DNA of 64,000 bases from Pseudoponticoccus marisrubri. GTDB taxonomy: Bacteria; Pseudomonadota; Alphaproteobacteria; Rhodobacterales; Rhodobacteraceae. The position numbers were made by a program, and so were the translations under genes. A model generated the notes under the pieces. The model did no database searches. It was not told where the DNA came from and saw only the letters and a program-made list of their open reading frames with translations. Location of the stretch: assembly GCF_001482405.1 (NCBI RefSeq), contig NZ_LPXO01000009.1:62001-126000 (forward strand), in the 5' to 3' direction. Shown here piece after piece: positions 8,733-16,488 of this stretch. The number at the start of each line of letters is the position of its first letter. Position 1 is the stretch's first letter.

Positions 8733-10340
8733 ATGTCCTTCCTGCTCGCCGAGCTGGACGGTCAGCTGGCCCGCCTGGTCACCTATTTCGGCGCGCCGCA
8801 AAGTGCGGTGGCGGCGCAGCTGATCCAGCGCGCCGGGTATTCGAGCAACCTTGCCGGGCGGGTGCGCAAGGCCTGCCTTGCCGCGATGCTGCGCAAGAAA
8901 TCCGACGAGGCGCGGCGCCTGCGCCTGCAGGGCATCGACACGGTGGCGCGCAACCTCGACCTTTTGTCACGGCTCGGGCGGCGGGCCGTGGACCAGGCCG
9001 AGAAGACCCGGAAGATCAAGCTGCTGCGCGCCGACACCTACGTGGCGCCGCTGACGCTGGTGCGCAAGACGGTCGCCTGCATCCAGGAGGCGCTTGACGG
9101 CCAGGACAGCCGGCTGGCGGTCCGGATCGGACAGGCGCGCGGCGAGATCGACACGTTCCACGACCGGCTGTTCCGCACCTACACCCGCGACATGGCCGAG
9201 ACGAAGCACACCGAGGATCTCGCCTATGCGCTGCTTGCGCTGAACGAGGTCTCGCGCATGGGCGAGGCGCTGGAGGCGATCTCCGAGGCGCTTCTGTCGA
9301 TCAATATCGGCCAGACCGTGCAGTTCGAGCGCTACTTCACCCTGCGCAGCGTGCTGGCCGGTGTCGCGGGCGACGAGGATGACGAGATCAGCCTGAAGCC
9401 GCTGGCCGAGACCCGCTCCGGCTCGGCCATCTCCAGCGTCGAGATGCGCGATCGCAAGGGGCGCTCGGTGGCGGCGGTCTTCAAGGATGGCGACAAGCGC
9501 AAGGTCAAGGAAGAGCGCGTCGGCGTGAAAAGCTGGAACTCGGTCTATCCCGGTCTCGCGCCGGAGATCCTGTCCTATGAAAAGAACGGCCAGTCCGCCG
9601 CGCTGCTGATCGAACATCTCGATGGCGAGACCTTCGAGGATATCGTTCTGGGGGGCAGCGACGCGGCGCTCGCCACTGCGCAGAAGGCGCTGCACAAGAC
9701 CGTGCGCGATATCTGGCGGACGACGCTGACGGACGAGCCCGCGCAGATGGCCGCGATGGAGCAGCTGGCGAAGCGGATGAAGGATGTCATCCGGTTGCAC
9801 CCCCGGCTGGTGCCCGGCGCGCAGACGATCAATGGCGTGCTACTGCCGGGCCTGCCCGCGCTGATCGACCGCGCCCAGGCCCGCGAAGCCGCGCTGCCCG
9901 CGCCCTTCTCGGTCTACATCCACGGCGATTTCAACCTCGACAACGTGATCTACGATCCGGTCGCCGCGAAGATCCGGTTCATCGACCTGCACCGCTCGCG
10001 CTACATGGATTACGTGCAGGACGTGTCGGTTTTCATGGTGTCCAATTACCGGTTGCAGGTGCTGGACGCCGCCACGCGCGCGCGCATTGCCGGGGTTGCC
10101 GTGGCCATGCACGAGATGGCCGAGAAATTTGCAAGGCGGCAGAAGGACGGCACCTATCACTATCGCCTCGCACTGGGGCTGGCCCGCAGCTTTGCCAGCT
10201 CGACCCGCTTCGTGGTCGATGCGGATCATGCGCGCCGGATGCTCCTGCGCGCACGGTATATCCTCGAAACCGCGCTGGCCGTGCCCGAGGGGCGCGAGGC
10301 GCGGTTCAAGCTTCCCGTGAAGGACCTGTTTCATGACTAG
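8733..10340 (+). CDS. PhoU-like domain fused to aminoglycoside-phosphotransferase-like kinase
   Basis: Fusion of about 535 aa. Roughly the first 210 residues are helical, with the repeated pattern of PhoU four-helix bundles (LARLVTYFGAP...AVDQAEKTRK, then HTEDLAYALLALNEVSRMGE). The C-terminal half is an APH/choline-kinase-like fold with the catalytic HGDFNLDN at 397-404 and the metal-binding IDLHRSRYMD from 417. Substrate is unknown; small-molecule phosphorylation is the family role. The ATG at 8733 has GGAG upstream; a GTG at 8691 would add 14 residues. The stop overlaps the ATP-grasp start by 8 bases. First gene of the rightward GAK operon. Confidence 0.75.
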   Translation: MSFLLAELDGQLARLVTYFGAPQSAVAAQLIQRAGYSSNLAGRVRKACLAAMLRKKSDEARRLRLQGIDTVARNLDLLSRLGRRAVDQAEKTRKIKLLRADTYVAPLTLVRKTVACIQEALDGQDSRLAVRIGQARGEIDTFHDRLFRTYTRDMAETKHTEDLAYALLALNEVSRMGEALEAISEALLSINIGQTVQFERYFTLRSVLAGVAGDEDDEISLKPLAETRSGSAISSVEMRDRKGRSVAAVFKDGDKRKVKEERVGVKSWNSVYPGLAPEILSYEKNGQSAALLIEHLDGETFEDIVLGGSDAALATAQKALHKTVRDIWRTTLTDEPAQMAAMEQLAKRMKDVIRLHPRLVPGAQTINGVLLPGLPALIDRAQAREAALPAPFSVYIHGDFNLDNVIYDPVAAKIRFIDLHRSRYMDYVQDVSVFMVSNYRLQVLDAATRARIAGVAVAMHEMAEKFARRQKDGTYHYRLALGLARSFASSTRFVVDADHARRMLLRARYILETALAVPEGREARFKLPVKDLFHD

Positions 10341-11214
10341 ACGTATCGGGGTGATCGGCACCCCGGGAAAATGGTCGACCGAGACCCTTGCCGACGCTTT
10401 TGCCGACCGCACCGGATACCGCCAGGTGATCGACATGGGGCGGGCCATGCTCGACCTTGATCAGGGGCGGCTGCTCTGTGACGGTGTGGATCTGTGCCAG
10501 CTTGACGGGCTGGTGCTGAAAAAGGCGGCCGAAGAATACAGTGCTGATGCGCTCGACCGGCTGGAGATGCTGCGCGTGGCCGAGGCCGCCGGGGTGCGCG
10601 TCTTCTCGCCGGCCGAAGCCGTCATCCGGCTGATGGACCGCCTCGCCTGCACGGTGACCCTGCGCAACGCGGGCATCCCGATGCCCAGGACCGTCATCAC
10701 CGAGGATGTGGGCGCGGCGCGCGAGGCGCTGGAGCGTTTCGGGGCAGCGGTGTTCAAGCCGCTCTTCTCCACCAAGGCGCGCGGCATGGTGCTGCTCGAG
10801 GCCGGGGCGCCGGACGCCGAGACGCAGATCGCCGCCTTCAAGGCCGCGAACCCGGTGATGTATGTCCAGCAGAAGGCCGACCTGTCGGGCGAGGATCTGG
10901 GCATGGTCTTCCTGGATGGCGACTATGTCTGCACCTATGCCCGCGTCAGCCAGACCGGCGCGTGGAACACGACGATTCATTCGGGGGGAAAATACGCGCC
11001 CTTCGACCCCTCGCCGGAGCTGATCGACCTGGGCCGCCGTGCGCAGGCGCCCTTCGGTCTGACCTTCACCACGGTGGACATCGCGCTGACACCCGACGGG
11101 CCCATCGTCTTCGAGGTGTCCGCCTTTGGCGGCTATTCCGGTGCGCAGAAGGGCTGCGGCATCGACGCGGCGGCGCTGGTGGCCAATCACGTTCTGACGC
11201 AGGTCTCGACATGA
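10333..11214 (+). CDS. GAK system ATP-grasp enzyme
   Basis: RimK-like ATP-grasp protein of 293 aa. Visible elements are the central AAVFKPLFSTKARG nucleotide-binding segment, a YVQQKADLSGEDLGMVFLDG strand pair, and a C-terminal metal-binding region IVFEVSAFGGYSG. There the canonical Asn of EVN is Ser, which I believe is usual for this subgroup. ATP-grasp enzymes join a carboxylate to an amine or thiol through an acyl-phosphate; the substrate here is unknown. It overlaps its upstream neighbour by 8 bases and the kinase gene after it by 4 bases (ATGA), so it is part of one operon. Confidence 0.85.
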   Translation: MTRRIGVIGTPGKWSTETLADAFADRTGYRQVIDMGRAMLDLDQGRLLCDGVDLCQLDGLVLKKAAEEYSADALDRLEMLRVAEAAGVRVFSPAEAVIRLMDRLACTVTLRNAGIPMPRTVITEDVGAAREALERFGAAVFKPLFSTKARGMVLLEAGAPDAETQIAAFKAANPVMYVQQKADLSGEDLGMVFLDGDYVCTYARVSQTGAWNTTIHSGGKYAPFDPSPELIDLGRRAQAPFGLTFTTVDIALTPDGPIVFEVSAFGGYSGAQKGCGIDAAALVANHVLTQVST

Positions 11215-12278
11215 CGCTGTCCGACATACTCGACCATCTTGACCTCTCGGCGGCCGGCGATGCGCCGTTCGGCCTGCGCGTGGGCCATGTGGCGCTGAGC
11301 ATCCACGCGCCCGAGCCGCTGCGCAGCCGCCTGATCGCCTATTTTGGCGAGACGGTCGGTGCGCCGGAAGGCGGCGCACGGGTTCACCTGCTGGAAGGCC
11401 AGTGCCTGCCCGGGAACCTGTCCTGGACGGATTGGCAACGTGAAGGGGGCAAGAGCGGGCGCAAGGATGCGATTGTCGATCTCGACACTGCGCGGCTGAT
11501 CCGCAAGGTCCGGAGCGGCGTGACCTTCGTGCAGGCGCCGGGCGTGGCCATTGCGCTGGGTCCGCTGGAAGCGAATGAGAGCACCGTCATCAACTTCATC
11601 AACACGCAGGTGTTGAACGCCTGCCTGCGCGCGGGCTGGCAGCTGGCCCATGCCGCGGCGGTGACGGACGGGGCGCGCACGCTTGCGATCTCGGGCCTGT
11701 CGGGCGGGGGCAAGTCCACCTCGATCCTGCGCATGATGGAGCTGCCCGGCACGCGGTTCCTGTCCAATGACCGGGTTCTGATCAAGGGCGACCCGGCCCG
11801 CGCGCTTGGCATCCCCAAGCATCCGCGCATCAACCCCGGCACGATCCTCGGCAATCCGCGCCTGCACGGAATGCTCTCCGAGACCCGCAAGGCGGAGCTG
11901 CGCGCCCTGCCGCCGGACGAGCTCTGGGCGCTGGAGGACAAGCACGACCTGATCATCCCCGAGATCTACGGCCCCGGCCGGATGCGCCTTGACGGGCCGT
12001 TGACCGATTTCTGGGTGCTGAACTGGTCGCATGACACCAAGCAGGCCACGCGCGTGACCCCGGTCACGCTGGCCGACCGGCCGGATCTTCTGAGCGCGAT
12101 CATGAAAAGCCCCGGCCCGTTCTACCAACACCCTTCCGGTGCGTTCGAGCCGAACGGCAACACGCCGGATCCCGCGCCCTACCGTGCCGCGCTGTCTGAC
12201 GTGACCGTGTGCGAGGTGTCTGGCCGGATCGACTTTGACGCCATCGCGAAGGCCGGCGCGGGGCTGTTTCATGACTGA
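11211..12278 (+). CDS. GAK system HprK-related kinase B
   Basis: 355 aa protein with a Walker A loop GLSGGGKST at 162-170, followed about 25 residues later by FLSNDRVLI. This matches the arrangement in HPr kinase/phosphorylase, where the P-loop is followed by an LxxDDRV segment. HprK phosphorylates a serine of a small carrier protein. This distant relative has no HPr gene next to it, so its target is unknown; the ATP-grasp product or the small amphi-Trp protein encoded nearby are candidates only by position. It overlaps its upstream neighbour by 4 bases and its downstream neighbour by 8. Confidence 0.85.
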   Translation: MTLSDILDHLDLSAAGDAPFGLRVGHVALSIHAPEPLRSRLIAYFGETVGAPEGGARVHLLEGQCLPGNLSWTDWQREGGKSGRKDAIVDLDTARLIRKVRSGVTFVQAPGVAIALGPLEANESTVINFINTQVLNACLRAGWQLAHAAAVTDGARTLAISGLSGGGKSTSILRMMELPGTRFLSNDRVLIKGDPARALGIPKHPRINPGTILGNPRLHGMLSETRKAELRALPPDELWALEDKHDLIIPEIYGPGRMRLDGPLTDFWVLNWSHDTKQATRVTPVTLADRPDLLSAIMKSPGPFYQHPSGAFEPNGNTPDPAPYRAALSDVTVCEVSGRIDFDAIAKAGAGLFHD

Positions 12279-12954
12279 GCGCTACCATGCCGTCTTCCGC
12301 CACGGGGCGTATCACCAACAGGCGGGCGTGCCCTCGGCCCGCCAGCCCTGGGCCCTGACCGATGCAGGTTTGCAGCAGGCGCGGGACGGGGCGCAGCTCC
12401 TGCACGACATGCTGCAGGACCATGGGCTGGCCCTGGCGCCGGTGATCCATAGCTCGCGCCAGCTTCGGGCGTGGCAGACGGCGCAAGCCCTTGCCGAGGG
12501 TCTGCGCGCCCTTGGCCACGAGATCGCCGAACTGCGCCAGACCTCTGCCCTGGCCGAGCGGGGGCTGGGCTCTGCCGCGAACCTGACCGTGGCGCAGATC
12601 GAGGAGGCGCTGGCCGCGGATCCGCGCCATGCGCCGCCGCCCGTTGGCTGGAAGTCCGACAGCGACTACTGCCTGCCCCTCGAAGGGGCCGAGAGCCTGA
12701 TGATGGCCGGGGCGCGGGTCGCGACCCATCTGGAGCAGGCCGGCCAGCCGGGCAGCGTGACGATCCATGTCGGCCATGGCGCGTCCTTCCGCCATGCCTG
12801 CTACCACCTCGGGCTGCTGACCCGCGATCAGATCGCGCGGTTTTCCATGTTTCATGCCCGACCGTCACTGATCTGTCATGGAGCGGATGGTAGATGGCGC
12901 CACATGGCAGGTGCGTGGAAAATCAGGGAACCGCAATCCGACCCGAAGGATTGA
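12271..12954 (+). CDS. Histidine phosphatase superfamily protein (GAK locus)
   Basis: 227 aa branch-1 histidine phosphatase. The nucleophile motif RHG is at residues 10-12, and the second catalytic histidine lies in HVGHGASFRH (His169). The conserved SSRQLRAWQTA helix lies between them. Members remove phosphate from sugars, proteins or other small molecules via a phosphohistidine. It starts inside the end of the kinase gene, at a junction CTGTTTCATGACT that also occurs at the start of the ATP-grasp gene. Position suggests it acts on the same phosphorylated compound or protein as the kinases. Confidence 0.8.
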   Translation: MTERYHAVFRHGAYHQQAGVPSARQPWALTDAGLQQARDGAQLLHDMLQDHGLALAPVIHSSRQLRAWQTAQALAEGLRALGHEIAELRQTSALAERGLGSAANLTVAQIEEALAADPRHAPPPVGWKSDSDYCLPLEGAESLMMAGARVATHLEQAGQPGSVTIHVGHGASFRHACYHLGLLTRDQIARFSMFHARPSLICHGADGRWRHMAGAWKIREPQSDPKD

Positions 12955-12981
12955 CCCTGCAAGCGTCATGGGGGAGCCGGC

Positions 12982-14286
12982 ATGGACGATCTTGGAAACC
13001 TCACCGCGACGGATCCCGTGCTGCCCCCGATCCTCGACAGCGATGCCGGCACCGCGAACCTGCCCCGGGCGCTTGAGCCCTGGGCAGACGCCACCGCCCG
13101 TCCCGTGGCAGAGTGCCTGACGCGCGCCCGCAGCCATGGCGGCTGGCATTGGCCCGAGCGTCCGGTGGTCTTCGTCTCGGATCCCCATGCCGATGCCGAG
13201 GGCTTCCTGCGCTCGCTCATCGCCGCAGGGGCCATCCATCGTAACCACGGGCGGATCGCGCTCACCCCGTTCGGCCGCAAGGCGCGGATCGTGCTGGGCG
13301 GCGACACGCTGGACAAGGGGCCAAGCAACCTCGCGCTTCTGGATGCCATTGCCGAGGTGCTGAACACGGGGGCAGAGGTCACCATCCTGGCGGGCAATCA
13401 TGACCTGCGCATGCGCCTGGCGATCGGGTCCGTCCGCGGGTCGCGCACGGCGCTCACCGAACATCTTTTCGTGCGCATGGGCCGCAAGATCTTGCCTGCC
13501 CTGCGCGAGGTCCTGCACCGTTTCGTCACGCCCGATCACATGGCCGCCCTGCCGTCGGAGGCCGCCTGCAAGGCCCGCCTCATGCCGGGCCCGGACTGGT
13601 CCGACCGCTTTGCCAGGGCCGCGCGCAAGGAGCTGCGTCCCGAGGTCATCGCCCGGGAAATCCGCAAGCTCGAGCAGAAGCACGCCAAGTTCGAGCGGGA
13701 CCGCGCCCGCATCGGCCTGAGCCACCGCGAGCTTCTGGCCGCGCTGCTGAAATGCCACGACATCTTCCTCGAGGCGGGCGGGCATTACGCGTGGTTCTTC
13801 GACCGGATGCAGGTCGTGGCGCGGTCTGGCTCGCTGCTCTTTGTCCATGCGGGTCTGTGCGACGAGATGGCGGTGGCGCTGGTGCGCGACGGTGTCGATG
13901 CGGTGAACGCGGCCTATGCCCGTGCCGCCGAGAGTGCCGCGCCCGGGTTCTATTTCGGTCCGCTCGCCAACCTCGTGCGCACGAAATATCGCGCCTCCGA
14001 CTGTGCCCTGACCGCAGCCGGTGTCGAGACCCTGAACCGGGCCGGGCTGCACATGGTGGTGCAGGGTCACGTGAACAATCACGCCGGTCAGCGCCTGCTG
14101 GCCAAGCAGGGTCTGCTGCATCTCGAGGCCGACATCACGCTGGACCGTGCCTCTCGCGCACTCGAAGGGCTGGACGGCATCGGGGCCGGCGCGACCTTGA
14201 TCTTTCCCTCCGGGGATGTGATCGGTCTGAGCTGCGACCATCCGCGCGCCAAGCATTTCGCCCCCGAGCGTCTGGCCGCGCACTGA
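12982..14286 (+). CDS. Calcineurin-like metallophosphatase (GAK locus)
   Basis: 434 aa metallophosphoesterase of the PPP-like type. Dinuclear metal motifs are in order: SDPHAD (66-71, GDxH variant), GGDTLDKG (106-113), GNHD (138-141), FVHAG near 290, and VQGHVNNHAG near 357. A basic, helical insertion with RKLEQKHAKFERDRARIG separates the two halves of the fold. The start has a strong GGGGAG seven bases upstream. It is the second phosphatase in the operon, 27 bases after the histidine phosphatase gene. Whether the target is a protein phosphate or a small phosphoester cannot be told from sequence. Confidence 0.8.
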   Translation: MDDLGNLTATDPVLPPILDSDAGTANLPRALEPWADATARPVAECLTRARSHGGWHWPERPVVFVSDPHADAEGFLRSLIAAGAIHRNHGRIALTPFGRKARIVLGGDTLDKGPSNLALLDAIAEVLNTGAEVTILAGNHDLRMRLAIGSVRGSRTALTEHLFVRMGRKILPALREVLHRFVTPDHMAALPSEAACKARLMPGPDWSDRFARAARKELRPEVIAREIRKLEQKHAKFERDRARIGLSHRELLAALLKCHDIFLEAGGHYAWFFDRMQVVARSGSLLFVHAGLCDEMAVALVRDGVDAVNAAYARAAESAAPGFYFGPLANLVRTKYRASDCALTAAGVETLNRAGLHMVVQGHVNNHAGQRLLAKQGLLHLEADITLDRASRALEGLDGIGAGATLIFPSGDVIGLSCDHPRAKHFAPERLAAH

Positions 14287-14306
14287 CAGCTTGGCAAGGA
14301 CCCCCG

Positions 14307-14579
14307 ATGAGCAATGACAGGCGTTTTTCCCACGAGTCCCTGCAGGACGCCAAGACGATCAAGACATTGCTGACCGCGCTGTCGAAAGGGTTTGCCAAGG
14401 GCGAGATGACCCTTGGCGATGACGAGGAGGAGTTGGTGCTGCAGCCGGCAGAGCTGATGACCCTGCGGTTGAAGGGCGAGCGCGTCGACGGTCGCTGCAG
14501 CGTGAGCCTGCGCGTCAGCTGGGCCGACCCCGAAGCGCCACAGACAAGCCCGAACGGGAAGCCGCGCATCGGGAGTTGA
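14307..14579 (+). CDS. Small amphi-Trp domain protein (GAK locus)
   Basis: 90 aa protein. It fits the amphi-Trp domain pattern: an amphipathic helix TIKTLLTALSKGFAKGEMTLGD, then alternating strands ending in the single tryptophan of SVSLRVSW (Trp72). A polar tail rich in Pro and Ser follows. The domain is named for this amphipathic, Trp-terminated layout and is associated with GAK loci; its function is unknown. A small acidic partner or carrier protein modified by the kinase or ATP-grasp enzyme is a reasonable guess. It lies 20 bases after the metallophosphatase and is the last gene of the operon. Confidence 0.7.
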   Translation: MSNDRRFSHESLQDAKTIKTLLTALSKGFAKGEMTLGDDEEELVLQPAELMTLRLKGERVDGRCSVSLRVSWADPEAPQTSPNGKPRIGS

Positions 14580-14672
14580 CCGTCAGGCGGCTGCTGCGGA
14601 GAGAGCTGGCACCCCAACGGGTCGGGTCTCTCACCATCACCCGGATGACCGTCAGATCCTCGACAGGACTAA

Positions 14673-14686
14673 CCCGCGCGCGCGGG
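14673..14686. terminator. GC palindrome between convergent operons
   Basis: A 14-bp perfect palindrome CCCGCGCGCGCGGG sits between the convergent ends of the GAK operon and the IMPase operon. It could fold as a short hairpin in either transcript. There is no T tract, so it is only a candidate bidirectional terminator. Confidence 0.4.
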
Positions 14687-14701
14687 GGATGAGGGGCGCG
14701 G

Positions 14702-15487
14702 TCACGTGCGATCGTCGCCTGCGCGGAACGCCGTCCAATCGACGCGATCGACCCAGGCCGAGGCGCCCAGTGCGAGCACTTCGCTGCCCTCTCGCGCGAA
14801 CCGCAAGAGATCGTCATGCATGCAGGTGCCGCCCGCTTCGGAGACGAGCAGCAGGCCCGCGGCGGCGTCCCACAGGTTGAGATGTCTTTCGTAATAGGCA
14901 TCCGACCGGCCCGCCGCCACGTTCAGCAGTCCGATGCAGGCCGCACCGCTGCGCCGGTAATCGGCACCCTGCGACATGATCCATTTCAGCTGGTCGAGAT
15001 GTCGCGCAAGGTCGGTCCGCGTCGAGTAGCCGAGTTGCACGATGGCGACGGGGTGGTCCAAGACGGCCGCCATCGGCACGCCCCCGAGAAATGCGCCACC
15101 GCCGCGCACCGCCTGTGCCAACAGCGCAAGATCCGGGCAGGCCGTCACCCCGTGGGTGATCTTGCCGCCCTCGACACGGGCGATGCTGACGCCCCAGTCG
15201 GGCAGGCCCTTGAGGTAATTGGTCGTCCCGTCGATGGGATCGACAACCCAGAACAGCTCGGATGCTGCGCCGCCCTCTTCCTCTCCGAGCACCGTCTCGC
15301 CGGGAAACGCGGCGGCGATGCGCTGGCGGATCAGGCTTTCGACCGTCCGGTCGGCCGCCGTGACGAAATCCATCTCGCCCTTTGCCGAGACGAAATCCGC
15401 CGGCGCATCCTTGCGCAACGCCTGCGCCAGCCGCCCGGCCTCCTCTGCCAGTTCGGCCGCGAAGTCCAGGATCCGATCCGGTGTCAT
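14702..15487 (-). CDS. Inositol monophosphatase family protein
   Basis: 261 aa metal-dependent phosphomonoesterase. Motif 1 residues are LGEEEGG (68-74) and WVVDPIDGTTNY (80-91); the C-terminal motif is LNLWDAAAGLLLVSEAGG. These bind Mg and substrate phosphate. Family members hydrolyse inositol phosphates, fructose bisphosphate, PAP or histidinol phosphate. It is the last gene of the seven-gene minus-strand operon and overlaps the LacI stop by 4 bases. With a phosphodiesterase and an importer upstream, dephosphorylation of an imported inositol or glycerol phosphate is the most economical role. Confidence 0.85.
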   Translation of the reverse strand: MTPDRILDFAAELAEEAGRLAQALRKDAPADFVSAKGEMDFVTAADRTVESLIRQRIAAAFPGETVLGEEEGGAASELFWVVDPIDGTTNYLKGLPDWGVSIARVEGGKITHGVTACPDLALLAQAVRGGGAFLGGVPMAAVLDHPVAIVQLGYSTRTDLARHLDQLKWIMSQGADYRRSGAACIGLLNVAAGRSDAYYERHLNLWDAAAGLLLVSEAGGTCMHDDLLRFAREGSEVLALGASAWVDRVDWTAFRAGDDRT

Positions 15488-16488
15488 GACGGCTCTCCCC
15501 TCGTGGTGGCGCGGTGGACCGGCGCGATCCGGATACGTCCTGTTTCGAAAGGCCGCGACGGATCGGCGATGCGTTTCAGGATCAGCTTGACGGCCTCGAC
15601 GGCAGCGGCTTCCGAGGATTGGTGAATGGTCGACAGGCTGTTGGACAGCCAGCCGGCCTGCGGAATGTCGTCGAAGCCCAGCACCTGAACCTCGCCCGGG
15701 ACCGAAACGCCATGCCGCAGGCGCAGCCCGTCAAGAAAGCCCAGGGCAATCAGATCCGTGGTGCAGAAAACCGAGTCGGCGCGGCTCTGCCGCAGGAAAC
15801 TGTCGGCGGCGGCAAGCCCGGCCTCGTAGGTCTGGTTCTCGATCTCGATGATGTCGACCCCGCCCCGGCAACAGGCGGCGAAGGCCCGGGCCCGTCCCAG
15901 CACGGAATAGGTCCGATCCCGCGGTTGCAGCACGGCAAAGCGCTGCCCCCCGCGTTCGTGCAGCATGTCGAAGGCCATGCGCCCCGAGGCCTCGATGTCG
16001 ATCAGCACCCTGTCGGCCCCTTCTAGGGTCGGGTCGCGGTTGATCAGCACGACCGGCACCTTGAGGCTGGCGCATTCCTCGATGATGCCGCTCGACGGCG
16101 TACCCGAGGTTATCATCATCCCCGAGACCGAATAGTTCAGCAGCCGCTCGACGAGGCCGGTATTGTCCTCGCCGCCCTCGGTCGTCAGCAGGATCGGGGT
16201 GAAGCCATGCGAGAGCAGCTCGCGTGATGCGGCCCGGACCTGTATCGCGCGGTAGGGCGTGTCGAGCCGCGAGGCCACGAGACCGACAAGCCCGGAAGTG
16301 CTGGACTGCAGGGAGCGGGCGAGGAAGTTCACCCGGTAGCCCAGTTCCCGCGCCGCCTCGATCACCTTCTTGCGCGTCTCCTCCGACATCCGCCCCTGAC
16401 CGGAAAGCGCCCGGCTGACCTGGCTGCGGTGCACGCCGGCCCGTCTGGCGACGTCGAAAGACGTGGGCTTGCGGGGCGTGTCAGGCAT
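15484..16488 (-). CDS. LacI-family transcriptional regulator
   Basis: 334 aa. The N-terminal LacI helix-turn-helix spans about residues 9-30 (TSFDVARRAGVHRSQVSRAL), with the hinge YRVNFLARSL after it. A periplasmic-binding-protein-like sensor domain ends in VLGFDDIPQAGW. I placed the start at 16488, where it overlaps the GDPD stop by 8 bases and puts the helix-turn-helix at the N-terminus; a longer frame to 16644 lies wholly within the GDPD gene. It probably controls its own operon in response to the transported compound. A palindrome upstream of the binding-protein gene is a candidate operator. Confidence 0.87.
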   Translation of the reverse strand: MPDTPRKPTSFDVARRAGVHRSQVSRALSGQGRMSEETRKKVIEAARELGYRVNFLARSLQSSTSGLVGLVASRLDTPYRAIQVRAASRELLSHGFTPILLTTEGGEDNTGLVERLLNYSVSGMMITSGTPSSGIIEECASLKVPVVLINRDPTLEGADRVLIDIEASGRMAFDMLHERGGQRFAVLQPRDRTYSVLGRARAFAACCRGGVDIIEIENQTYEAGLAAADSFLRQSRADSVFCTTDLIALGFLDGLRLRHGVSVPGEVQVLGFDDIPQAGWLSNSLSTIHQSSEAAAVEAVKLILKRIADPSRPFETGRIRIAPVHRATTRGEPS

